From Syntrophorhabdus sp. (GTDB lineage Bacteria > Desulfobacterota > BSN033 > UBA1163), in NCBI GenBank assembly GCA_020724025.1, contig DYHU01000250.1, forward strand, positions 1-5,553: a stretch of DNA of 5,553 nucleotides, read 5' to 3'. The notes under the pieces are model-generated. The model did not search any database. It was not told the DNA's origin and saw nothing but the letters and a program-made list of their open reading frames with translations. The position numbers were made by a program, and so were the translations under genes. Each line of letters starts with the position of its first letter. Positions within the stretch are counted from its first letter, which is position 1. This document shows, in pieces, positions 1 through 5,553 of the stretch.

Positions 1-848
1 GGAAGTTCCCTGAGAAGTTTATTGAACTCCAATTCTTTAAAGAGTCCCCTGAGGCTACCCGGGTCCGGAGAAGAGAGTGCAAAATCCTCTTTCCGGCAGG
101 CGATGGGGACATCGGTCCGGAGGGTGGCAAGCTTGCGGCTGAGCCTTGCCAGTTCCCCATGATTTTCTAACTTCTCTTTCAATTTTTTCTGGGGGACCTG
201 GTCTAAGTGGTTTAAAAGGTTTTCGATTGATCCAAAAGTCTTGATCAATTCGATGGCCGTCTTCTCTCCAATTCCAGGGACGCCAGGGATATTGTCAATG
301 GCATCTCCTGCCAGGCCCATCACCTCTACCACCTGTTCGGGCCTCACACCGAAGCGTTCGATGACCTCCTCCTCCCCAAACCTTTTCTCCTTCATCGTGT
401 CATAGACCTGAATCCGGTCGCCTACCAACTGGAGGAGGTCCTTGTCTCCGGTGATGACCACCACATCGACTTCCGACTCCAAACCTTTTGCCACGGTTCC
501 GATGAGATCATCGGCCTCGTATCCATCCATCTCCAGGGTGGCAATGCGATAACCTTCGATGATCCTCTTGATGTAAGGGATCTGGGGAATAAGTCCCTCC
601 GGCATGGCAGGCCGGTTGGCCTTATATTCCTTAAAGGCCTCGCTCCGGAAGGTAGGCGCCTTCGAATCGAAAACTACGGCAAGATAGTCGGGCCGATGAT
701 CTTTGAGCACCTTGAGGAGCATCTGGGTGAAGCCGTAAATAGCATTCGTCGGAAGACCTTTTGAATTGGAGAGGTGGCGGATGGCGTAGAAGGCCCGGTA
801 GATGTAAGAAGAACCATCGATCAGAAAGAGTCGGGGGCGATTGGACAT
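1..848 (-). CDS. polA: DNA polymerase I, N-terminal 5'-3' exonuclease part (cut by window edge)
   Basis: The first 282 residues of a Pol I-type protein are visible; the gene runs off the window. Pol I removes RNA primers and fills gaps in replication and excision repair in the cytoplasm. The 5'-3' exonuclease fold is clear: FLIDGSSYIYRAF near the start (D11), VVFDSK (D61), YKANRP (residues 75-80), GYEADDLIG (E111, D113, D114), ITGDKDLLQ (D135, D137), and GLAGDAIDNIPGVPGIGEKTA (D182, D185), which leads into the helix-hairpin-helix DNA-binding region. These match the metal-binding acids known in the E. coli enzyme. The last visible residues (LFKELEFNKLLREL) look like the linker that follows this domain in full-length Pol I, which favours polA over a stand-alone exonuclease, but the polymerase domain is not seen. 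The ATG at 848 is chosen because an in-frame TGA lies 24 nt upstream (870-872) with no other start codon between. No good Shine-Dalgarno sequence precedes it. Confidence 0.95.
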   Translation of the reverse strand, partial: MSNRPRLFLIDGSSYIYRAFYAIRHLSNSKGLPTNAIYGFTQMLLKVLKDHRPDYLAVVFDSKAPTFRSEAFKEYKANRPAMPEGLIPQIPYIKRIIEGYRIATLEMDGYEADDLIGTVAKGLESEVDVVVITGDKDLLQLVGDRIQVYDTMKEKRFGEEEVIERFGVRPEQVVEVMGLAGDAIDNIPGVPGIGEKTAIELIKTFGSIENLLNHLDQVPQKKLKEKLENHGELARLSRKLATLRTDVPIACRKEDFALSSPDPGSLRGLFKELEFNKLLREL

Positions 849-871
849 AAGCTTAATACCCGAATTGAGTC

Positions 872-939
872 AAAAAAATAACTTCCTCCCCCCACGGAGG
901 CCTCCGGCTCAGAAGAGCCTCTGGCTCGGAGAGGGGAGG
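872..939 (-). terminator. Possible intrinsic terminator or leader hairpin ahead of polA
   Basis: On the minus strand, CCTCCCC (939-933) can pair with GGGGAGG (891-885). A second stem inside uses CGGAG/CTCCG (931-927 with 906-902) plus GAGCC/GGCTC (919-915 with 910-906, sharing one base with the previous stem). Seven T residues (878-872) follow the outer stem after a 6-nt spacer. This could end transcripts coming from the regulator gene. The spacer is longer than in a classical terminator and the stem belongs to a repeat element, so the role is uncertain. Confidence 0.35.
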
Positions 940-956
940 ATTAAGGTGGGGGGGGG
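883..956 (-). repeat. C/G-rich hairpin repeat, copy 1
   Basis: Read on the minus strand, this is a run of C, then ACCTTAATCCTCCCC, a structured loop, and GGGGGGAGGAA. It has the same order as copy 2 on the other strand: C-rich block, CCTYCCCC arm, loop, matching G arm, GGAA. The loop here is about 40 nt and contains a perfect 12-bp palindrome, CGGAGGCCTCCG (895-906), plus nested GGCTC/GAGCC pairs. Hairpin repeats of this general style are common between genes in many bacterial genomes. I cannot name a family. Confidence 0.6.
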
Positions 957-970
957 AGATCCATGATGTT

Positions 971-1011
971 CACCCCCATCCCAACCTTCCCCCGTCGTAA
1001 GGGGGAAGGAA
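971..1011 (+). repeat. C/G-rich hairpin repeat, copy 2, inverted relative to copy 1
   Basis: CACCCCCATCCCAA is followed by a perfect 9-bp inverted repeat, CCTTCCCCC (985-993) and GGGGGAAGG (1001-1009), around a 7-nt loop, GTCGTAA. It aligns with copy 1 read on the opposite strand, but with a much shorter loop. The two copies have their C-rich ends facing each other across 957-970. Confidence 0.65.
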
Positions 1012-1132
1012 ATGAGATAAGAAATCGTATATTTAAATGAATGACGAGACAAATCGGGCGACTGGGCTTTAAGACCGAATTCGTTGATTTGAAAGAGTGA
1101 CATATTTTTCGCTCAATTAGGGTCATAGTCGA

Positions 1133-1201
1133 ATGGTCGCATCGTCTTATAGCCCTGTTTTTCAAGTTTTGGACTTTCTGACCATAGGACGAAGCGACTA
1201 T
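1133..1201. repeat. Imperfect 14-bp inverted repeat in non-coding DNA
   Basis: ATGGTCGCATCGTC (1133-1146) and GACGAAGCGACTAT (1188-1201) are reverse complements at 12 of 14 positions, separated by 41 nt. It lies 20 nt beyond the regulator stop codon. There is no T-run directly after either arm, so it does not look like an intrinsic terminator. It may be an mRNA 3'-end structure, a protein-binding site or the remains of a mobile element; the sequence does not decide. Confidence 0.4.
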
Positions 1202-1220
1202 CTGAACTCTTTATACTGGA

Positions 1221-2135
1221 TCAGGAATTATTCGTATAAACTCGGTTTCCGCCGGAATGCTTGGCAATATACATCGTATTATCCGCAGATTTGACAAATT
1301 CCTCCAAGTCGAAGTGGTCTCTATATTCGGATAGGCCGATGCTAACCGTTATGTTTTGGAATTCAGCCTGTTCGATGGAAGAACGGATGCGTTCCGCAAT
1401 GGTCAGAGACTGTTCCATGGAGGCGCCGATGAGGAGGGCGGCAAATTCATCCCCTCCGTAACGATATCCGGAATCGACATTGCTCCGGATGGAATTTCTG
1501 ACGATCTCACCGATCTTCTTCAACACCCGGTCTCCCTCGAGATGTCCATAGAGATCATTATACCTCTTGAAATTGTCAAGGTCGAACATGACAAGAGAGA
1601 GGGAGGTCTTCTGTCGCTTCCCCCGGACCAGTTCGGATTCCAGCGTTTTGAAGAAATGGCGGTGGTTGTAAAGGCCGGTCAGATCATCGGTGATGGAGAG
1701 CCGCCGCACCTCCTCCTCCAGTTTTTCCTTTTCCTTCAGGGTGAGGTATTTTTCAAGCGTCTGATTGACGATATGGACCAGATGTTCATTCTCAAAGGGC
1801 TTCTTGATGAAGTCAGAGGCGCCTTCCTTGAGGGCCTGGATGGCGTTGTCCAGCGTGGCATAGGCGGTCAGCATGATGATGCATTGAATGGGATTGATCC
1901 CCCTGATCCTTCGCAAGGCTTCGGCCCCATCAATGCCGGGAAGGTTAATATCCATCAATATGACATCCGGTTTCTCTTTCTCGGTCTTCCTCACCCCTTC
2001 CTCTCCGGTGGATGCCGTGATGACTTCGTATCCTTCATAGCGGAGAAGTTTCTGGATGATTTCCCGGGTATCCGGAGCATCGTCGACGATCAACACCTTG
2101 CCTTTACTCTCTTCCCTAACGGACCGATCTTCCAT
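1221..2135 (-). CDS. Response regulator with GGDEF output (REC-GGDEF diguanylate cyclase)
   Basis: This 304-residue cytoplasmic protein is predicted to make cyclic di-GMP from two GTP when phosphorylated. The REC domain spans about residues 12-128: acidic pair D18/D19 (VLIVDD), phospho-acceptor D62 (MDINLPG), T90 (IIMLTAY) and K112 (IKKPF). A short helical linker rich in K and E (about 129-146) leads into the GGDEF domain (about 147-302), with DDLTGLYNHRHF, FDLDNFKRYND (D185/D187) and an intact GGDEF at 227-231, so catalysis should be possible. The inhibitory I-site motif RxxD is not in its usual place: SNVD stands there, with an arginine one residue too early. A longer frame opens at 2219, but the ATG at 2135 is preferred because AAGGAG lies 7 nt upstream and REC begins just after it. 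The gene overlaps the kinase gene by 20 nt, so that kinase is its likely partner. Confidence 0.93.
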   Translation of the reverse strand: MEDRSVREESKGKVLIVDDAPDTREIIQKLLRYEGYEVITASTGEEGVRKTEKEKPDVILMDINLPGIDGAEALRRIRGINPIQCIIMLTAYATLDNAIQALKEGASDFIKKPFENEHLVHIVNQTLEKYLTLKEKEKLEEEVRRLSITDDLTGLYNHRHFFKTLESELVRGKRQKTSLSLVMFDLDNFKRYNDLYGHLEGDRVLKKIGEIVRNSIRSNVDSGYRYGGDEFAALLIGASMEQSLTIAERIRSSIEQAEFQNITVSIGLSEYRDHFDLEEFVKSADNTMYIAKHSGGNRVYTNNS

Positions 2136-3381
2136 CTTCTTTCTCCTTAAAAGCGGGGAGAGTAAAATAAAAAACAGAGCCTTTTCCGGGCCGGGATTCG
2201 ACCCAGATCTTTCCTCCATGTTCTTCGATCACCCGTTTGGCAATGGAAAGGCCGAGGCCCGTGCCGCCGTATTTACTCCCTTCGACCTGGTAAAATTCTT
2301 CGAAGATCTTCTGAAGTTTATCCTCCGGAATGCCCATCCCGGTGTCCCGGATCTCATGGAGGATTTCATTGTCCCTTTGACTGGCAAAGACCGAAACCTT
2401 CCCTCCCTCCGGAGTAAATTTAAAGGCGTTGGAAAGGAGGTTGATAAAGATATCGTGGAGACGATTTCGATCGGCATAGACGAGGAGATCTTCGGGGATA
2501 TCGACCTGGATGACGAGGTTCTTATCCACCGGCTTCATCTCATGGATATATCCCCCAATCACTTCGGAGAGGGAAATCGGTTCTCGATCGATGTGGAGAT
2601 GGCCTGATTTGATCCGGGTCAGGTCCAGCATATGATCCATGGTTCCCTGGATCCGGTTGGTGTTTCTCTGGATCGTGAGAAGAGGGGACCTTAAATCATC
2701 AGGCACTTTTCCACCTTTTTCGGAGAGGATGAAGTCAATATTGGCTTTAATGGCGGTGAGCGGGGTCTTCAATTCGTGGGAGGCAATCCCAATGAATTTC
2801 ATCCGGCTCTCATCCGCCTCCTTTAATTCACGGTTGACCATCTCCAGTTCCCGCTTGGCCATCTGAAGGTCTTCAAGCATCTTGAGAGTTACTGTCTTCG
2901 TCCGGTTGAGTTCTCTGATGTTCTCCTCCAGCTGATGGGTCCGTTCCTCCACTTTTTTCTCCAGGTCATTTCTGGAGTCCTTCAACTGGAGGGTCATCTG
3001 ATTGAAGGCTCTGGCAAGATCTCCGATTTCATCTCTGGAGTGAATTTCAACGGCCTGGGACAGATCGCCCTCTGTGATCTTCTCCGTGGCTGAAGCCAGC
3101 TCTTCGATAGGTCTCAGAAGAATCCGGGTGAAGATGAGGGTGAGCAAGAATCCAATGCCAACCACCCCTAAGGTGACGAAGAGAATATCCCTCTTCAATT
3201 CGAACATCCGCCCATCAAACACTTTAGCATCTAAGTGGCCTTGAAGTTGAGAAGCCTCTCTTCCGAGGAAGAACCATCCGAAGGCGGCAGAGGTGATGAA
3301 GACCAGGAAGATCATGGCCGTGAGAAACTTGAGGGTCAGACTGATCCGGAAACGGAAAAAAGATTTAAGAGATGATTTCAT
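2116..3381 (-). CDS. Membrane sensor histidine kinase (HAMP-HisKA-HATPase_c)
   Basis: This 421-residue inner-membrane kinase autophosphorylates on histidine and should pass the phosphate to the adjacent REC-GGDEF protein. Two membrane segments (about 19-38 and 65-86) enclose an outside loop of only about 26 residues. A HAMP domain follows (about 87-139, with RPIEELASATEKITEGDL and DEIGDLARAFN), then a long coiled coil (about 136-192). HisKA carries FIGIASHELKTPLTAI with H202 as phospho-acceptor. The ATPase domain has the N box (NLLSNAFKFTP, N314/N318), G1 (DTGMGIPE, from D346), an F box (IFEEFYQV) and G2 (GGTGLGLSIAKRV, from G372), all intact. No PAS or GAF domain is present. The ATG at 3381 is chosen; a TTG at 3393 would add MGLD. 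Neither start has a strong ribosome binding site, and both sit beside the 3392-3456 inverted repeat. The ligand is unknown. Confidence 0.92.
   Translation of the reverse strand: MKSSLKSFFRFRISLTLKFLTAMIFLVFITSAAFGWFFLGREASQLQGHLDAKVFDGRMFELKRDILFVTLGVVGIGFLLTLIFTRILLRPIEELASATEKITEGDLSQAVEIHSRDEIGDLARAFNQMTLQLKDSRNDLEKKVEERTHQLEENIRELNRTKTVTLKMLEDLQMAKRELEMVNRELKEADESRMKFIGIASHELKTPLTAIKANIDFILSEKGGKVPDDLRSPLLTIQRNTNRIQGTMDHMLDLTRIKSGHLHIDREPISLSEVIGGYIHEMKPVDKNLVIQVDIPEDLLVYADRNRLHDIFINLLSNAFKFTPEGGKVSVFASQRDNEILHEIRDTGMGIPEDKLQKIFEEFYQVEGSKYGGTGLGLSIAKRVIEEHGGKIWVESRPGKGSVFYFTLPAFKEKEDGRSVR
2143..2148 (-). promoter_or_regulatory. Ribosome binding site deciding the GGDEF regulator start
   Basis: AAGGAG on the minus strand sits 7 nt before the ATG at 2135, inside the 3' end of the kinase gene. 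It is the clearest Shine-Dalgarno in the window and is why the upstream in-frame ATG at 2219 is rejected. Its place inside the kinase coding region fits translational coupling of kinase and regulator. Confidence 0.8.
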
Positions 3382-3391
3382 ATCCAATCCC

Positions 3392-3456
3392 AAGGGACAC
3401 TTCCCAATTTTATCATTGGGAAATTATCTTATGCGAAAAATTGGGAAGTGTCCCTT
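3392..3456. repeat. 20-bp perfect inverted repeat at the ahbD/kinase junction
   Basis: The arm at 3392-3411 (starts AAGGGACACTTCCC) is the exact reverse complement of 3437-3456, with a 25-nt loop (3412-3436). A competing smaller hairpin, CCCAAT/ATTGGG (3403-3408 with 3415-3420), shares one arm. In the minus-strand transcript the structure begins in the last codons of ahbD, includes its stop, and ends at the possible TTG start of the kinase gene, 10 nt before the chosen ATG. No T-run follows on either strand, so it is not a standard terminator. It could be a small inserted palindromic element or a translational control hairpin. Confidence 0.9.
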
Positions 3457-4528
3457 CATAGATGCAGTAAGGTTCCTCTCCCATATAGTCTCCGGAGATT
3501 TCATAGGCCCGGGCCCGGCAGCCTCCGCAAACCTTTCGGAACTCACATCGCCCGCATTTTCCCTGATAGCCGTCGAAATTTCGAAGATCCTGGAAGATGT
3601 GGGATGACGCCCAGATCTCCGGGAAGGGTTTTTCTCTGACATTTCCGCAGTCCAGTTCGAGATAGCCACAAGGTTGAACCTGCCCCATATGGGAGATAAA
3701 GCAGAAGGAGATGCCTCCGAGGCATCCCCGGGTCACCGCATCCAGACCGTGGGTTTGGAAGGTGATCTTTTTTCCCTCTTTTTTTGCCCGCTGTCGGAGG
3801 ATCCGGTAGTAATGGGGGGCGCAGGTGGCCTTGAGCTGGAGGTTCACCTGTTCGTTCTGTTCGTAAAACCAGTGGAGGGTCTTTTCATAGTCGAGCGCTG
3901 AGATCTCCTGATCCTGAAGTTCCTTTCCCCTCCCTGTGGGGACGAGGAGAAAGATATGATGGGCCACGGCGCCGAGGTCAATGGCAAGACGGAGGATCTT
4001 TTCGATCAGATGGAGGTTGGCCCTGGTGATCGTCGTATTGATCTGGAACGGAAGGTCCTCTCTTCTGGCGATCTCGATCCCTTTCAGCGATCCCTCAAAT
4101 GCCCCTTTGACCTTCCGGAAGGCGTCGTGCGTTTCCGCATCAGGGCCGTCCAGGCTGACGCTGATCCTCTGGATCCCGGAGGCCTTCATTGCTTTGACAT
4201 TCTCTTCGGTGATCAGGGTGCCGTTGGTCGCCATCACCATCCGGAACCCTTTCTTCGTTCCATACCCGGCCAGCTCGAAGATATCGGCCCGGAGAAGCGG
4301 TTCTCCGCCGGTGAGGATGATGACGGGTTTGTCGATCGTGGCGATCTCATCCATCACCCTGAAACATTCCTTCGTGGTTAACTCACCCGGATAGGGGCCC
4401 CGCTCCGAAGAGGCGCGGCAGTGGACACAGGCGAGATTACAGCTCCGGATCAACTCCCAGGCCACCATCCGTAATGGATGGTCCGTGGTATTGGGTTTAT
4501 GGTTTTTAACTCCGAACTCCGAACTCAT
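3413..4528 (-). CDS. ahbD: Radical SAM/SPASM heme b synthase, AhbD-type
   Basis: A 371-residue cytoplasmic Fe-S enzyme. AhbD uses S-adenosylmethionine radicals to decarboxylate two propionates of Fe-coproporphyrin III, giving heme b in the siroheme-dependent pathway. The radical SAM cluster motif is C30-x3-C34-x2-C37 (SCNLACVHC), followed by GGEP (74-77), MATNGT and ISVSLDGP. The C-terminal SPASM region has many cysteines: TCAPHYY (C236), RGCLGGISFC (C269, C276), QPCGYLELDC (C287, C294), KCGRC (C325, C328), VCGGCRARAY (C334, C337) and PYC (C355), suited to an extra 4Fe-4S cluster. GGEP and the SPASM pattern favour AhbD over AhbC or NirJ, which I recall carrying a GGDP-type motif. Adjacency to hemB supports this. 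The ATG at 4528 lies in a heptamer repeat, with GGAG only 2 nt upstream, so the exact start is uncertain. The last 13 residues come from the inverted repeat at 3392-3456. Another SPASM family member cannot be excluded. Confidence 0.83.
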   Translation of the reverse strand: MSSEFGVKNHKPNTTDHPLRMVAWELIRSCNLACVHCRASSERGPYPGELTTKECFRVMDEIATIDKPVIILTGGEPLLRADIFELAGYGTKKGFRMVMATNGTLITEENVKAMKASGIQRISVSLDGPDAETHDAFRKVKGAFEGSLKGIEIARREDLPFQINTTITRANLHLIEKILRLAIDLGAVAHHIFLLVPTGRGKELQDQEISALDYEKTLHWFYEQNEQVNLQLKATCAPHYYRILRQRAKKEGKKITFQTHGLDAVTRGCLGGISFCFISHMGQVQPCGYLELDCGNVREKPFPEIWASSHIFQDLRNFDGYQGKCGRCEFRKVCGGCRARAYEISGDYMGEEPYCIYEGTLPNFSHKIISQ

Positions 4529-4537
4529 AACTCCGAA
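4510..4537 (-). repeat. Four-unit heptamer tandem repeat over the ahbD start
   Basis: On the minus strand the units are TTCGGAG, TTATGAG, TTCGGAG, TTCGGAG (4537 down to 4510), followed by TT. The second unit differs at two bases and so contains the ahbD ATG (4528-4526). The first unit supplies the only GGAG upstream of it. The array fills the 9-nt gap after the hemB stop and encodes residues 2-7 (SSEFGV) of the enzyme. Confidence 0.85.
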
Positions 4538-5509
4538 CTATTTTATTTTTCTGGCTGCTTCTTTGGCGAAATAAGTGAGGATCAGGTCCGCACCTGCTCT
4601 TTTGATGGCGATGAGGGACTCCATCATCACCTGATCTCCATCGACCCAGCCCAGTTTCGAGGCCGCCTTGACCATGGCGAACTCTCCGCTCACATTGTAA
4701 GCGGCGACCGGAATATTGAAGCTCTGCTTCACGCGATAGATGATATCCAGATAGGGAAGGGCCGGTTTGACCATGATCATATCCGCCCCTTCCTCGATGT
4801 CGAGCCGGACCTCTCTCAAAGCCTCATCTCCATTGGCGGGATCCATTTGATAAGATTTTCGATCGCCGAACTGGGGTTTCGATTCTGCGGCCACCCGAAA
4901 AGGTCCGTAAAAACTGGATGCATATTTTGCCGCATAGGAAAGAATGGGAACCTCTTCGAATTGATTCTCGTCAAGGATCTTTCGTATGGCTCCTACCCTT
5001 CCATCCATCATATCCGAAGGGGCAACGATGTCCGCGCCCGCCTCCGCATGGGAGAGAGCCATTTGGCTTAGAAGTTCAAGGGTTTCATCGTTAAGAACCT
5101 TTCCGTTCTTCACCATGCCGCAATGTCCATGACTGGTATATTCGCAGAGACAGACATCGGTGATGACCAGAATTCCATCCACCTTCTCTTTGATCTGCCT
5201 GACTGCCCTCTGGATGATCCCGTCCTTCGAGTAGGCTTCGGAACCCAGTTCATCCTTTTTTTCCGGGATCCCGAAAAGGATCACGCCGGGAATTCCCAAA
5301 GACCTAACTTCCTTCACCTCTTTCATCAGGAGGTCTATGGATAGCTGAAAATGGCCGGGCATGGATGAGATCGATTTTTCCACCCCTTTGCCGGGACGGA
5401 CGAAGAGAGGAAGAATAAAATCATCCGGTCTTAAGTGGGTTTCTCGAATGATCTCCCGAAACAACCCATCCTTACGCAACCTTCTTGGCCTGTATTGAGG
5501 AAACCGCAT
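4538..5509 (-). CDS. hemB: Porphobilinogen synthase (delta-aminolevulinic acid dehydratase)
   Basis: This 323-residue cytoplasmic enzyme condenses two 5-aminolevulinate molecules into porphobilinogen, the pyrrole unit of heme, siroheme and cobalamin. Length and motifs are typical. The active-site lysines that form Schiff bases with substrate are K195 ([15 protein letters not shown]) and K248 ([14 protein letters not shown]). The metal site [14 protein letters not shown] keeps three cysteines (C120, C122, C130), the zinc-dependent type, rather than the aspartate-rich magnesium type. RPRRLRK near the N terminus and [10 protein letters not shown] (217-226) are also family hallmarks. The ATG at 5509 is preferred: AAGGGGG lies 4 nt upstream and the protein starts in the usual way ([15 protein letters not shown]). 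The upstream ATG at 5533-5531 is out of frame. The stop lies 9 nt from the ahbD start, suggesting one operon. Only 44 nt are visible upstream, and no promoter is evident in them. Confidence 0.97.
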   Translation of the reverse strand: MRFPQYRPRRLRKDGLFREIIRETHLRPDDFILPLFVRPGKGVEKSISSMPGHFQLSIDLLMKEVKEVRSLGIPGVILFGIPEKKDELGSEAYSKDGIIQRAVRQIKEKVDGILVITDVCLCEYTSHGHCGMVKNGKVLNDETLELLSQMALSHAEAGADIVAPSDMMDGRVGAIRKILDENQFEEVPILSYAAKYASSFYGPFRVAAESKPQFGDRKSYQMDPANGDEALREVRLDIEEGADMIMVKPALPYLDIIYRVKQSFNIPVAAYNVSGEFAMVKAASKLGWVDGDQVMMESLIAIKRAGADLILTYFAKEAARKIK

Positions 5510-5553
5510 AAAACCCCCTTCTCTTTGAAGCCATAAAAACGAATCAGAATCTA

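Larger units (their letters stand above)
849..1220. other. Non-coding gap between polA and the GGDEF regulator gene
   Basis: This 372-nt gap holds a C/G-rich repeat pair (883-1011), then about 210 nt of AT-richer sequence with one imperfect inverted repeat (1133-1201). Short minus-strand open frames cross it, but they read through the repeats, give proline/glycine/serine-rich low-complexity peptides and lack convincing ribosome binding sites, so I call no gene. No confident sigma-70 promoter for polA was found by eye. A weak TTGACT lies at 868-873 (minus), but too close to the start codon to fit a normal promoter and leader. Confidence 0.7.

Noticed and set aside
883..1011. CRISPR array or insertion sequence
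   Set aside because: Only two inverted, unequal copies are present, with no regular spacers, no transposase frame and no clear target duplication.
909..1165. Two overlapping short minus-strand open frames between polA and the regulator gene
   Set aside because: Both run through the C/G-rich repeats, giving peptides such as FPLTTGEGWDGG that merely translate the repeat. No ribosome binding site or domain supports them.
1356..2150. Long plus-strand open frame (264 codons) opposite the GGDEF regulator gene
   Set aside because: It lies antisense to a gene with clear REC and GGDEF motifs, and its translation shows no domain pattern. It is a frame shadow.
2136..2219. N-terminal extension of the GGDEF regulator from the ATG at 2219
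   Set aside because: The extra 28 residues are read in a different frame from the conserved kinase C terminus and precede a much better start: ATG at 2135 with AAGGAG.
3392..3456. Intrinsic terminator between ahbD and the kinase gene
   Set aside because: The stem is strong, but no T-run follows it on either strand. On the minus strand the next bases are GGGATTGGATATG, leading into the kinase gene.
4478..5071. Plus-strand open frame of 197 codons opposite hemB
   Set aside because: It is antisense to hemB, whose active-site and metal-site motifs are intact. It starts inside ahbD and crosses the heptamer repeat.

Overview
The window reads as chromosome from an anaerobic bacterium of the Desulfobacterota (former Deltaproteobacteria) type, or a close ecological relative. 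The main reason is hemB directly followed by a radical SAM/SPASM gene that matches the AhbD heme synthase pattern. This pairing is typical of organisms that make heme through siroheme (the Ahb route), such as sulfate reducers. The assignment is an inference from gene content, not from a database search. All five protein genes lie on the minus strand, so the biological order runs from high to low coordinates.

Region by region, in transcription order: hemB (5509-4538, complete); a heptamer tandem repeat across a 9-nt gap; ahbD-like heme synthase (4528-3413); a 20-bp perfect inverted repeat exactly at the next gene junction (3392-3456); a membrane sensor histidine kinase (3381-2116); and a REC-GGDEF response regulator/diguanylate cyclase (2135-1221), whose start overlaps the end of the kinase gene by 20 nt. 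A 372-nt non-coding gap follows (849-1220). It holds two inverted copies of a C/G-rich hairpin repeat and one looser inverted repeat. Last comes the 5' part of polA (848 to the window edge), which keeps all the acidic metal-binding residues of the 5'-3' exonuclease domain.

The four upstream genes are tightly packed and could form one transcript. HemB makes porphobilinogen near the start of tetrapyrrole synthesis and AhbD performs the last step to heme b. The kinase should phosphorylate the REC domain of the cyclase to set c-di-GMP output. A link between heme supply and c-di-GMP signalling is suggested only by adjacency.

I see no CRISPR, transposase, tRNA/rRNA or phage gene. The protein families are all known. 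The less ordinary material is the small repeated DNA at the gene junctions: the hairpin that supplies the ahbD stop codon and touches the kinase start, the heptamer array that contains the ahbD start codon, and the paired hairpin repeats upstream of polA.
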